From contig HF991452.1 of assembly GCA_000433095.1 (NCBI GenBank), positions 1 to 13,143 on the forward strand: a DNA stretch of 13,143 nt. The letters run 5' to 3'. Shown here piece after piece: positions 1 through 7,569 of this stretch. Origin of the DNA: Clostridium sp. CAG:967. Its GTDB lineage: Bacteria; Cyanobacteriota; Vampirovibrionia; Gastranaerophilales; Gastranaerophilaceae. The position numbers and the translations under genes were made by a program. The notes beneath the pieces were generated by a model. The model was not told the DNA's origin, did no database searches, and saw nothing but the letters and a program-made list of their open reading frames with translations. Within the stretch, counting starts at the first letter, position 1, and every line of letters begins with the position of its first letter.

Positions 1-27
1 AGCTAAATCTTTTTTACTTTTTTTCAT
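1..27 (-). CDS. Start of an unidentified gene (partial, runs off left edge)
   Basis: Only nine codons are visible, reading M-K-K-S-K-K-D-L-A from an ATG at 27-25. The start is convincing because a strong ribosome binding site (GAGGAG, complement of 35-40) sits 7 nt upstream and a good promoter lies at 60-87. The product cannot be identified from nine lysine-rich residues. It runs in the same direction as the substrate-binding protein gene behind it (83-bp gap), but its own promoter suggests an independent transcript. Confidence 0.6.
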
Positions 28-59
28 ACTTTCACTCCTCGTTAATTACTTACTTTTTC

Positions 60-87
60 ATTATAAAGCCTTTTTTTAATTTTTCAA
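60..87 (-). promoter_or_regulatory. Sigma-70-type promoter for the gene at the left edge
   Basis: On the minus strand a TTGAAA -35 (82-87) is separated by 16 nt from a perfect TATAAT -10 (60-65). The predicted start is near 53, giving a leader of about 26 nt that contains the GAGGAG ribosome binding site. This is read directly from sequence; activity is inferred. Confidence 0.6.
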
Positions 88-110
88 GAGATGATTAAGA
101 TCACTACTTA

Positions 111-890
111 TTATTTAATTTTCCATTTTTCCTGTAACCTGTTGAGTTTCCCTGTACTTTGAAGGTGCTCGATTACATAATTAACTTTTGTAATAAGCCT
201 TTGAGAAGATTCTTCTTTTCTGAAAACAACAGCATACGGCTCTTTTGAATAACGTTTCGGCAAAATCTTTACAGATTTGTCATTAATAGCAAACCCGAGC
301 AAAATCGTATCATCAGCAATCACAGCATCAGCTCTGTTTTCTTTTAATGCTCTAAAGGCTTCCGGATAGGTTTTATATCCTATCACAATAACCTCAGGGA
401 CATTGGTTCTCAAATTTCTTTCACTTGTAGAACCAAATACAATAATCATTTTTTTGCCTTCGAAGTCTTTTATACCTGTAGCTTTACTGCTGCTTTTTAC
501 CATAATAGCCTGACCGGCAATATAATAAGGCATTGAAAAATCTAATATTTGCAGGCGTTGATTAGTAACGGACATTGTTGCAATAAGCATATCCACTTCA
601 CCTGCCGAAAGCTTCATAATTCTATTGGTAGCAGTAACAGGCACGAATTCAACTTTGTTCTCATCCCCGAGAATTGCTTGGGCGATAATTTTTGACAAGT
701 CAATATCATAACCCTGAAGATTACCTTTGCTGTCTCTGAAACCGAAAGGTGCTGCATCATCACGTACACCTATAATAAGCTTATCCCGCTGCGTAATAAC
801 AGTTAAATCATCATTAACTTCTTCCTTTTTACCGCATCCGCAGCAGATAAAAATTAAAAATAACAGTGTACAGAAAATCTTTTTCATCAT
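111..890 (-). CDS. Amino-acid ABC transporter substrate-binding lipoprotein (SBP family 3)
   Basis: A 259-residue periplasmic solute-binding protein of the bacterial extracellular family 3 (GlnH/HisJ/PEB1-like), expected to capture a polar amino acid and deliver it to an ABC permease. The N-terminus is a signal peptide: MMKK, a hydrophobic stretch to about residue 16, then a cysteine cluster (C16, C17, C19) consistent with lipid attachment, although the lipobox is not canonical. The mature part has the family landmarks: a GVRDDAAPFGF strand near 41-51, G60-Y-D-I-D-L, the MSVTNQR-x4-DFSMPYY block at 106-123 whose arginine (R112) normally binds the ligand carboxylate, and DAVIADD at 188-194 whose aspartate normally binds the ligand amine. 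The reading frame stays open to 1025, but the upstream 45 residues do not look like a signal peptide, and the promoter at 900-928 lies inside that extension, so ATG 890 (or the next ATG, 887) is chosen. No good ribosome binding site is seen; see the leaderless finding. No permease or ATPase gene is adjacent. Substrate is not determinable by eye. Confidence 0.88.
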   Translation of the reverse strand: MMKKIFCTLLFLIFICCGCGKKEEVNDDLTVITQRDKLIIGVRDDAAPFGFRDSKGNLQGYDIDLSKIIAQAILGDENKVEFVPVTATNRIMKLSAGEVDMLIATMSVTNQRLQILDFSMPYYIAGQAIMVKSSSKATGIKDFEGKKMIIVFGSTSERNLRTNVPEVIVIGYKTYPEAFRALKENRADAVIADDTILLGFAINDKSVKILPKRYSKEPYAVVFRKEESSQRLITKVNYVIEHLQSTGKLNRLQEKWKIK

Positions 891-899
891 AGCAAAATC

Positions 900-928
900 A
901 TGATAACGAAGTTCCTCTCGAAAGTCAA
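900..928 (-). promoter_or_regulatory. Promoter of the substrate-binding protein gene
   Basis: The minus strand carries TTGACT (923-928), a 17-nt spacer and TATCAT (900-905). By usual spacing the transcript starts near 893, only about 3 nt before the ATG at 890, which predicts a practically leaderless mRNA. A GAGGAAC run lies inside the spacer, so it would not be transcribed from this promoter. Confidence 0.6.
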
Positions 929-950
929 ATAATGCGAATAAGCATATAAT
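922..950 (+). promoter_or_regulatory. Possible promoter of the SLH protein gene
   Basis: A perfect TATAAT at 945-950 has a poor -35 (AAGTCA, 3 of 6 matches, 922-927) at 17-nt spacing. If used, the start would lie near 957 and the leader would be about 146 nt long, ending in the hairpin at 1064-1083. The site overlaps the divergent -35 of the substrate-binding protein gene. The rest of the 212-bp divergent gap (891-1102) shows no better plus-strand promoter. Confidence 0.3.
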
Positions 951-1063
951 CTTTGAAATCAGATACCAAATAGCCTGCGTGGATAACCGCTTTTGGCAAT
1001 GTTTCTTGTAATAAATGAAGTACATAATCTAGTATTAGTTTGTTTTTTAAAAAAATATTTTTT

Positions 1064-1083
1064 GGGTTTTTCGAAAAAAACCC
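1064..1083 (+). other. 5' leader hairpin just upstream of the SLH gene ribosome binding site
   Basis: GGGTTTTT (1064-1071) pairs with AAAAACCC (1076-1083) around a CGAA loop. It ends 7 nt before the AAGGAGG ribosome binding site (1091-1097). In this position it could protect the 5' end of an abundant mRNA or affect ribosome access. It is not followed by a T-run on the plus strand, and it lies upstream of, not behind, the minus-strand gene, so it does not look like a simple terminator. Confidence 0.5.
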
Positions 1084-1102
1084 GCAACACAAGGAGGTAA
1101 AA

Positions 1103-3157
1103 ATGACTATTAAAAAACTTACTGTGGCAGCTGCAATTGCCGTTGGAATAGCAACGTGTTCCTTGAATCAAGCAATGGCGGCTTGTCCATGCGCAATCCC
1201 GGAAACACCGGCACCATGCGCTGAACCGCTGCCTGTAGTAACAGGTCCTGCATGCCCGTGCGAAACGGTTAAACCAAACACATGCAACAAATGCAAAAAA
1301 GCTATGCCTGATTGCGATTGTAAAAAACCTGATCCATGCTTAGATCCGTGCGACAAACCATGCGATCCATGTGAAAAACCTAAAAAATCAGACTGCGGAT
1401 GTCCCGACGAAATCAGTTGTGATCAACCGGCAGAACCTGCATGCGCAATCTGCCCTCAAACAGGCAAACCTGACAGAAAAGATATGAAACAGGTTTACGG
1501 CTACCCTAATGCAATTTATGGTACAAACAACTATGTAGGTCAGCCTGCTAACTCAATCTTTTCTACAGATACCCCTCTTGCTGCAACACCGAGAACTCTT
1601 TCATCTAACATAAACGGTGCAACTGTTGCAACAGACGGACAAATTACAGGTGCAGCAACTCAAATGCCTTGTCTGAACGAAGCACCTACAAGACACAACG
1701 GTATCCCTATTGACAGAAACGAAAGATTAATGGACGGTAACAACTGCCCTATTGACTTCCAATCAACAAACTCTATTGATGCTGTAAGAAAATCTTTCGT
1801 ACCTTACGAAATTCCAAACCAAATTATGCAAACAACAGGTGCTGCTGCTAACTTAGGCGGCTGTCAATTTCCCGACGTTCCAAACGGGTTCTGGGCAGCG
1901 TGCGACATCGACAAATTAGCTATTAACGATGTAGTGGTAGGTTATCCTGACGGTTACTTTAAACCAAATAGAAATATTACCCGTGCTGAATTTGCTACAA
2001 TCTTAGTTAAAGGTTTCAACCTTGACAAATGCGATATGCCTCGTGAAGGTTTATTCCGAGATGTACCAAAAAGCAACTGGGCTAACGCAGCAATTGCAAA
2101 AGCAGTTGATGAAGACTTGTTGAAAGGTTACCCTGACGGCAACTTCAAACCCGGACATCCTGTAACAAGGGTTGAAGCATTATCAACAATTGCAAAAGGT
2201 ATGACTTGCGACATCGACCAATGCAAAGCTGACGAAATCTTAAGCAGATACGCAGACGGAGCTTCTGTTCCAAACTGGGCAAGAATTCCGGTTGCTAAAT
2301 CATTAGAAAACGGTGCTTTAAAAGATATGCCTAATCCGAACATGATTATGCCTAACAAAGAAGCATCACGTGCAGAAGTAGCTTCAATGATGCAAACAGT
2401 TCGTGTAGCATTAGGTTACGATACTAACCCTAAAACAGCTAACAACATCTGCCCTGCTTGTCCTGTAAACAAAAACGCTTTTGTTGAACAAGAAGAAATC
2501 GTTAAAATCCCTACATTAAAAGTTAAAATGATTGACCAGTTAACTGCAAAATCATCTCACGTAGGTCAGTACTTCAGAGCAAACACTCTTGAAGACGTAA
2601 CAATTAACGGTGTAACTTACCCTTGCGGTTCAACAGTTACAGGTCAGGTTGTAGAAGTTATCAGACCTTCAGGCTGTGATAAAGGTGCTTTAAAATTGTC
2701 ATTCACTGATATTAAAAACGGTGATTGCAAAACAAAATTACCAAAACAAATCTTGCAAGCACAAGTAAACAAATCAAAACAGGTTAACCCTGTAGCAAGA
2801 TTGGTAGAAGCTCCGTTTACACTTGCCGGTTCATTAATCGGTGTAACAGGCAGAACAGTCGGCGGTGTTATCACAAACGTAGGTAACGCAGCAGAAAACG
2901 TATCAAATGATGCAGGTTACATGTTAGGTCACGTATTCCAGGGTCAATTCGGTGCAGCAGCACGTAACCTGGGTGACGGTTTATGGGAAACAGTTAAAGC
3001 TCCTATCGACGTAACAAGAACAGCATTGTCAGGTACAATGGGCTTATTCCAAACAACAGGCGACGAATTTGCTTACCTTGTTGACCCTCGTGGATATAAA
3101 ATATCTGCAGTAAATCCAAGAGAACACGTTACTATTGCATTCGGCTGCTCTGAGTAG
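1103..3157 (+). CDS. Secreted cysteine-rich protein with three SLH domains
   Basis: A 684-residue envelope protein. The ATG at 1103 is chosen because AAGGAGG ends 5 nt before it and a classical Sec signal peptide follows (KK, alanine-rich core, cleavage after A-M-A near residue 26); the open frame upstream to 1040 is hairpin and ribosome-binding-site sequence. Residues 28-117 hold 18 cysteines in 90 positions, many as x-P-C repeats (DPC, LDPC, DKPC, DPC at 77-90), with prolines and charged residues. Residues about 118-250 are low-complexity and rich in N, T and P. Three SLH repeats follow: 256-305 and 318-367 are canonical (GYPDGYFKP then TRAE; GYPDGNFKP then TRVE), while 383-438 is degenerate (keeps SRAE). 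SLH triplets normally anchor proteins to cell-wall polymers. Residues about 471-552 resemble a small beta domain in which a glycine-bounded 'NGVTYPCGSTVTGQVVEV' segment is typical of envelope proteins from this group (inference). The last 130 residues are G/A/V-rich and amphipathic, without a clear beta-barrel. Codons look uniform and strongly biased, suggesting high expression. Exact role unknown; surface-layer or envelope-anchoring protein is the best guess. Confidence 0.85.
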   Translation: MTIKKLTVAAAIAVGIATCSLNQAMAACPCAIPETPAPCAEPLPVVTGPACPCETVKPNTCNKCKKAMPDCDCKKPDPCLDPCDKPCDPCEKPKKSDCGCPDEISCDQPAEPACAICPQTGKPDRKDMKQVYGYPNAIYGTNNYVGQPANSIFSTDTPLAATPRTLSSNINGATVATDGQITGAATQMPCLNEAPTRHNGIPIDRNERLMDGNNCPIDFQSTNSIDAVRKSFVPYEIPNQIMQTTGAAANLGGCQFPDVPNGFWAACDIDKLAINDVVVGYPDGYFKPNRNITRAEFATILVKGFNLDKCDMPREGLFRDVPKSNWANAAIAKAVDEDLLKGYPDGNFKPGHPVTRVEALSTIAKGMTCDIDQCKADEILSRYADGASVPNWARIPVAKSLENGALKDMPNPNMIMPNKEASRAEVASMMQTVRVALGYDTNPKTANNICPACPVNKNAFVEQEEIVKIPTLKVKMIDQLTAKSSHVGQYFRANTLEDVTINGVTYPCGSTVTGQVVEVIRPSGCDKGALKLSFTDIKNGDCKTKLPKQILQAQVNKSKQVNPVARLVEAPFTLAGSLIGVTGRTVGGVITNVGNAAENVSNDAGYMLGHVFQGQFGAAARNLGDGLWETVKAPIDVTRTALSGTMGLFQTTGDEFAYLVDPRGYKISAVNPREHVTIAFGCSE

Positions 3158-3240
3158 GCGACCGCATCAAGACTTTGTTAAATAACAAAGCCGAGAGTGG
3201 AAACCGGCTACGCCGGCACAGTACAAATTATTCGAAGCCT
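3156..3240 (+). other. Structured 3' tail of the SLH transcript
   Basis: Between the stop codon and the terminator there are two tight hairpins: CTTTGTTA (3173-3180) with TAACAAAG (3183-3190), a perfect 8-bp stem with an AA loop, and CCGGC (3204-3208) with GCCGG (3212-3216) around TAC. AGGC at 3156-3159 can close the whole element with GCCT at 3237-3240. It matches no RNA family that I recognise. The GC content is locally higher than in neighbouring non-coding DNA. It could be a 3'-UTR-derived RNA or an mRNA stabiliser; function is unknown. Confidence 0.35.
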
Positions 3241-3242
3241 GG

Positions 3243-3277
3243 AAAACCGATACCAAATTTGGTATCGGTTTTCTTTT
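3243..3277 (+). terminator. Rho-independent terminator after the SLH gene
   Basis: AAAACCGATACC (3243-3254) pairs perfectly with GGTATCGGTTTT (3261-3272) around AAATTT, followed by TTCTTTT. It lies between two convergent genes, 86 nt after the SLH stop and 13 nt before the end of the emrB-like gene. The minus strand has only a four-T run after the stem, so termination of the efflux operon here is likely but weaker. Confidence 0.85.
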
Positions 3278-3289
3278 ATATTAATATTA

Positions 3290-4852
3290 TTAAGCTTCGG
3301 TTTTTTTAATTTTTTTCATTATAAATAACAATGGTATTACTGCCAAACACAAAATACCGAATATTCTAAACGAATCAATAAACGCCCATAAAGTTGATTG
3401 TTTTACAAGCTGACCGTAATATGAGTACTGTGACATATATTGAGCTACGGATTGCTCTGTATAACCTGCAAGAGCAGATGCAGTTGACTGAACTCGTTCA
3501 ATAAAAGCAGGATTAAGTTCACTTGTTTTGCCAACCATCATGTACTGGTGAACCTGTGCAAAACGTGTCAGCATTGTTGCTACAAGTGAAGTACCGATTG
3601 CACTTCCTATATTTTTCAAAAGGTTTTGAATACCTGTAGCATTTGTCATTTGCTCGTTTCTCAAAGTATCTACAGACAAATTCATAATAGGAACCATAGA
3701 AAGCCCCATACCAATACCCATTACAAAGTTAGGAACAGCAATATTCATATTTGATATTTGCAGGTTTAACGAGCCGAATACAAGCGTAGAAGCGCCCAGC
3801 AGACATAAACCGATAGCTACAAGCAATCTGTTATCAATTTTGTTTGATAAGGTTGCTGTCATAACCATTGCAGTCATACTTCCCAAACCTCTGGGCATCA
3901 TTGTGGCGCCGCTTAAAAACGCAGTATAGCCAAGCATACTTTGCAAAAATTGCGGAAGAATTGCAAGAGATGCATATAAAACAGCCTGAATTACAACAGA
4001 TATAATGGTACCCGCCGAAAAATTCCTGTCTTTAAAAACCGATAAATCTATTAACGAATCTTTGTTAGTCAACTGAGAATGGAAAAACAATATACACGCC
4101 ACCACAGATACACCGAATGTCCAGCAAATCCATGTTGCATTAAACCAATCCGCATTATTACCTTTATCAAGAACTGTTTGCAGTGTTACAAGCCATATTG
4201 TAAGATAGAAAAATCCCTTTCCGTCAATTTTTACATTCTTTTGTTTTCTTGCATAAGGAGGATCCTCAACAAGCTTGTGTGAAAGAAGTGCAGCCGCACA
4301 GCCGAAAGGAACGTTTATATAAAAAATCCAGGGCCATGTCCAGTTATCAGTAATCCAACCGCCCAAAACAGGACCGATAATGGGAGCAAGAATTACACCC
4401 ATACCGAAAACAGACATTGCAATTCCACGTTTTTCTTTCGGAAAACTTTCAATAATTATTGCCTGAGAAATCGGAAGAATTCCGCCGCCGCCAAAACCTT
4501 GCAGAATTCTCGCAAATATCATAAATTCAATATTTTTAGCCATACCGCAAAGCATTGATGCAATTGTGAATGTCAAAATACTTATTATAAAAAAGTTTTT
4601 ACGTCCGAAAACCTTGCTGAAAAAATCAACGGCAGGAATCACAATCCCTGCTGCAATAAGATAACTTGTCAAAATCCACATTGACTCATCACGTGTAGCA
4701 GAAAAACTTCCCGCCATATGCGGCAATGCTACGTTTCCGATTGTACCGTCAAGTACATATATAAATACGGATAACATTACCGGTATTATCATTATCCAGG
4801 GGTTAACTTTTGGTTTCCACTCTTCAGGAGTTTGAACTTGTTCATTTGCCAT
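3290..4852 (-). CDS. EmrB/QacA-type 14-helix drug:H+ antiporter (MFS DHA2), pump 2
   Basis: A 520-residue inner-membrane major facilitator of the DHA2 family, expected to extrude hydrophobic drugs or toxic metabolites using the proton gradient, working with the adaptor at 6526-7542. The N-terminal half shows the family motifs: VLDGTIGNVALPH at 34-46 (motif D1, with the acidic residue D35 in helix 1), DFFSKVFGRK at 77-86 (motif A), ARILQGFGGG near 114-122, and GVILAPIIGPVLGGW at 152-166 (motif C, antiporter signature). Hydrophobic segments run through the length to a basic C-terminus. It begins only 3 nt after the stop of the preceding pump gene, without a convincing ribosome binding site, so translation is probably coupled. 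It is clearly a paralogue of that gene (shared N-terminal 'EWKP.VNPW' and motif A to C block). One difference is VLDG here against ALDE in the other pump. Confidence 0.92.
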   Translation of the reverse strand: MANEQVQTPEEWKPKVNPWIMIIPVMLSVFIYVLDGTIGNVALPHMAGSFSATRDESMWILTSYLIAAGIVIPAVDFFSKVFGRKNFFIISILTFTIASMLCGMAKNIEFMIFARILQGFGGGGILPISQAIIIESFPKEKRGIAMSVFGMGVILAPIIGPVLGGWITDNWTWPWIFYINVPFGCAAALLSHKLVEDPPYARKQKNVKIDGKGFFYLTIWLVTLQTVLDKGNNADWFNATWICWTFGVSVVACILFFHSQLTNKDSLIDLSVFKDRNFSAGTIISVVIQAVLYASLAILPQFLQSMLGYTAFLSGATMMPRGLGSMTAMVMTATLSNKIDNRLLVAIGLCLLGASTLVFGSLNLQISNMNIAVPNFVMGIGMGLSMVPIMNLSVDTLRNEQMTNATGIQNLLKNIGSAIGTSLVATMLTRFAQVHQYMMVGKTSELNPAFIERVQSTASALAGYTEQSVAQYMSQYSYYGQLVKQSTLWAFIDSFRIFGILCLAVIPLLFIMKKIKKTEA

Positions 4853-4855
4853 AAA

Positions 4856-6412
4856 TTAATTTTCTCTTTTCTGTTCTCCTTTTAATAAAAACATGAACGG
4901 AACCAAAATGAAACATGCCATAGCGAATACTTTAAAAGTAGTCATATAGGCACATAGTGTAGATTGTTGGATTAACTGGTTATACAGCATTTTCCCTGCC
5001 ATATAAGTTGCATTCATCATATCACCTGCCTGATGAATAAAAGAGCTTGCATACATACTTAATCTGTCTGCATAAACATTGTTTAAATCAGTCATAGATT
5101 TCACAAGTCCGTGCTGATGAACTTGAGAAAATCTTGAAATCATAGTTGCTACAAGAGAAGTGCCGATTGCACCGCCTATTGTTTTTAGCAGGTTTTGGAA
5201 CCCTGATGCGTTAGTCATCTGGTCGTTTCTTAAAGTTATACAAGACAATGTTGTTATAGGCATCATTGTAAATACTAGTCCCATACCGAATACAAAGTTA
5301 GGTATTACAATGTTCATCATGCTGATTTCAAGATTAAGACCTCCGAGAAGCCAGCCGCCTAATCCAAGACATAACAGTCCGAATATTCCGTAGGTTTTAT
5401 AACTGATTCTGCCGCCTATACCGCCGAATATCATTAATGAAAGAAATGCACCGGCACCTCTCGGCATAATCGCAACTCCGCTTGTAAACGCATCATATCC
5501 AAGCATGTTTTGAAGCATTTGAGGCAATATAGCCAATGATGCAAGCAATACAGCATTAATCAGAATTAACATGCCTGTACCGCATAGAAAATTTGTATCT
5601 TTCAATACATCAAGCTTTACCATAGGATTTTTACCCCTGACCTGCGAGATGAAAAATAAAACGGCACCTAAAACAGCAATTGCAGTAAGCCAGCAAATCC
5701 ATGTCGCATTAAACCAATCCGCATCATTACCCTTATCAAATACAACCTGTAAAGGAATTAACCATACGCATAGCCAAAGAAAACCGAATTTATCAAGATG
5801 AGTACCTTTTTGTTTTCTTGCATAAGGAGGATCTTCAAGAAACTTTTTGGCAAGAGCAATACAAATAAAGCCGACAGGTACATTAATAAAGAAAATATAT
5901 GGCCAAGACCAGTTTTCTGTAATCCACCCGCCCATAACAGGACCTAAAATAGGAGCAACTACTACTACCAGACCGAAAATAGCCATAGCTTTATTTCTGG
6001 CTTCGCCTGTAAAGCTTTCCATACAAACAGCCTGCGCCATAGGCATAAGACAACCGCCGCCAAAACCTTGCAATGCACGGGCTATTACAATCATTCCGAT
6101 TGAATTTGATACACCGCACATGAATGAAGCTATTGTGAATATAAACACACCGAGCATGAAGAAATTTTTTCTTCCCATAAATTTGCAGAAAAAATCAATC
6201 ATAGGTATAACAATACTGCTTGCCATTAAATAACTTGTCAAAACCCATATTGATTCCTGATTGCTCACAGAATAAGTACCCGCAATATGAGGCAAAGCAA
6301 CGTTTGCAACAGTTTCATCAAGTGCATACATGAATGTTGCAAGCATAACGGGTAAAATTAACAGCCACGGATTAACCGTAGGTTTCCATTCTTGAATTTG
6401 TTCTTCTGCCAT
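4856..6412 (-). CDS. EmrB/QacA-type 14-helix drug:H+ antiporter (MFS DHA2), pump 1
   Basis: A 518-residue DHA2 major facilitator, the same family as its downstream neighbour. Key segments: ALDETVANVALPH at 30-42 (D32 and E33 in the first helix), DFFCKFMGRK at 73-82 (motif A), ARALQGFGGG at 111-120, and VVAPILGPVMGGW at 151-163 (motif C). The length and 14-helix pattern are those of a full EmrB. The ATG at 6412 follows AAAGGAT with about 7 nt spacing, a fair ribosome binding site. It is separated from the upstream adaptor gene by 113 bp that contain a long imperfect hairpin (6434-6486). The acidic pair D-E in helix 1, which is conserved in many EmrB pumps, is present here but is D-G in the second pump, so the two may differ in substrate or coupling (inference). 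Specific substrates cannot be read from sequence. Confidence 0.92.
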   Translation of the reverse strand: MAEEQIQEWKPTVNPWLLILPVMLATFMYALDETVANVALPHIAGTYSVSNQESIWVLTSYLMASSIVIPMIDFFCKFMGRKNFFMLGVFIFTIASFMCGVSNSIGMIVIARALQGFGGGCLMPMAQAVCMESFTGEARNKAMAIFGLVVVVAPILGPVMGGWITENWSWPYIFFINVPVGFICIALAKKFLEDPPYARKQKGTHLDKFGFLWLCVWLIPLQVVFDKGNDADWFNATWICWLTAIAVLGAVLFFISQVRGKNPMVKLDVLKDTNFLCGTGMLILINAVLLASLAILPQMLQNMLGYDAFTSGVAIMPRGAGAFLSLMIFGGIGGRISYKTYGIFGLLCLGLGGWLLGGLNLEISMMNIVIPNFVFGMGLVFTMMPITTLSCITLRNDQMTNASGFQNLLKTIGGAIGTSLVATMISRFSQVHQHGLVKSMTDLNNVYADRLSMYASSFIHQAGDMMNATYMAGKMLYNQLIQQSTLCAYMTTFKVFAMACFILVPFMFLLKGEQKREN

Positions 6413-6433
6413 ACTAAATCCTTTATCTGAAAA

Positions 6434-6486
6434 TGCCGGCTTTTACAATGTCTATAAAAAGTTTATATTATTGTTAAAAGGCGGCA
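6434..6486 (-). promoter_or_regulatory. Long imperfect hairpin between the adaptor and pump genes
   Basis: In the 113-bp gap, the segment 6434-6449 (TGCCGGCTTTTACAAT) pairs with 6470-6486 (ATTGTTAAAAGGCGGCA), with one mismatch and one bulged base, around a 20-nt AT-rich loop. Read on the minus strand it is followed by ATTTTC, only a weak T-run. It could be a partial terminator that lowers pump expression relative to the adaptor, or a processing or stability site. Confidence 0.5.
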
Positions 6487-6525
6487 TTTATAATAGTCTA
6501 ATGTGATGATGCAAACATTATTTTA

Positions 6526-7542
6526 CTACTTAACTCTTACTTTTGGAACAACAGACATTCCCGGAACAATGTTGTATTCATCAGGATTGATATTTTCTGT
6601 GAACACGATTTTTACAGGAATTCTTTGTACGATTTTTACGAAAGAACCAACTGCGTTTTCAGGTGGGAACAAACTTGATTTTGCACCTGAAGCACGCTGA
6701 ATACTGTCGATTTTTCCCTTGAACACTTTGTTAGGGTAAGTATCAACTTTAATATCAACTGTCTGACCGGGTTTCATGTGACGTAATTGATTTTCTTTAA
6801 AGTTTGCAACAACCCAAACATCTTCTGGAACAATAACAAAAAGAGGTGAACCTACATTAACATACATACCTTTTTCAACACGTCTGTTTGAAACTGTACC
6901 TGATTGAGGTGCATAAATGTTTGTATATGATAAGTTCAATTTTGCTTTATCTCTGGAAGCTTTAATTTCTTTCAAATCAGCATCAGCAACTTTACTTCCG
7001 CCTTGTGACAATAAAGATTCTTCTGCCTGTGTTAAATTAGCCTGAGCCGAATCATATTTAGCCTGAGCAGCATCAAGAGTTTGTTTTGAAACAGCACCCT
7101 GCTCATAAAGATTTTTATATCTGTCCAAATCTTTTTTAGCTACTTCAATATTTGACTGCATAGCTTTGAAGTTTGCTTTTGCATTCTTCTGATTTAATAA
7201 AGTTCTTTCATATTTAGCTTCAGATTGTGCAAGTGCAATTTCATAATCCGCAGGGTCGATTTTTGCAACCAGATCACCCTCTTTAACTTTTTGGTTATCG
7301 GTAATATACACTTCCGTAATCTGACCGCTTACTCTCGGTGCAACCTGAACTGTTGTTGTTTCAACGTAAGCATCGTCTGTTGATTGATACATTAAAGCAT
7401 CATGAATAAAGTATGCGGTTGCAGCGGCAACAACAATTCCTAAACCTAATGCTATAAATCTTTTAAACGGTTTATGTTCTTTTTTTGTTTCCTCTTCTGA
7501 TTGAATATTCTGTTCTTCAACGTTTGTATTTTGTTCTTCCAT
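6526..7542 (-). CDS. emrA: EmrA/HlyD-type periplasmic adaptor (membrane fusion protein)
   Basis: A 338-residue membrane fusion protein that should bridge the DHA2 pump in the inner membrane and the TolC-type duct in the outer membrane. Domains in order: short acidic cytoplasmic tail (1-25), one transmembrane helix (about 28-47), first half of the biotinyl-lipoyl-like domain with 'APRVSGQITEVYITDNQKVKEGD' split around 68-90, a long alpha-helical coiled-coil hairpin (about 98-205, rich in A, K, Q and E), the second lipoyl half (NIYAPQSGTVSNRRVEKG, 208-225), then the beta-barrel domain (about 235-338) with the EmrA-typical FPPENAVGSFVKIVQRIPVKI run around 292-312. The ATG at 7542 has a good GAGGT ribosome binding site 5 nt upstream. 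It is 27 bp downstream of marR and transcribed with it. The family assignment is secure; the symbol follows similarity to EmrA. Confidence 0.92.
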   Translation of the reverse strand: MEEQNTNVEEQNIQSEEETKKEHKPFKRFIALGLGIVVAAATAYFIHDALMYQSTDDAYVETTTVQVAPRVSGQITEVYITDNQKVKEGDLVAKIDPADYEIALAQSEAKYERTLLNQKNAKANFKAMQSNIEVAKKDLDRYKNLYEQGAVSKQTLDAAQAKYDSAQANLTQAEESLLSQGGSKVADADLKEIKASRDKAKLNLSYTNIYAPQSGTVSNRRVEKGMYVNVGSPLFVIVPEDVWVVANFKENQLRHMKPGQTVDIKVDTYPNKVFKGKIDSIQRASGAKSSLFPPENAVGSFVKIVQRIPVKIVFTENINPDEYNIVPGMSVVPKVRVK

Positions 7543-7569
7543 TTTCTACCTCATATTATTTATAATATA

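Noticed and set aside
891..1025. Open frame extending the substrate-binding protein upstream by 45 residues
   Set aside because: The extension contains the -35 and -10 boxes and would bury the signal peptide. The Met-Met-Lys-Lys start followed by a hydrophobic core is far more likely.
1040..1102. Upstream extension of the SLH protein by 21 residues
   Set aside because: It consists of the poly-A/T hairpin and the ribosome binding site. The ATG at 1103 has AAGGAGG at ideal spacing and a proper signal peptide.
5847..6233. 128-residue open frame on the plus strand inside the first pump gene
   Set aside because: Antisense to a well-supported membrane protein gene, with biased composition that follows from the opposite strand and no family features.
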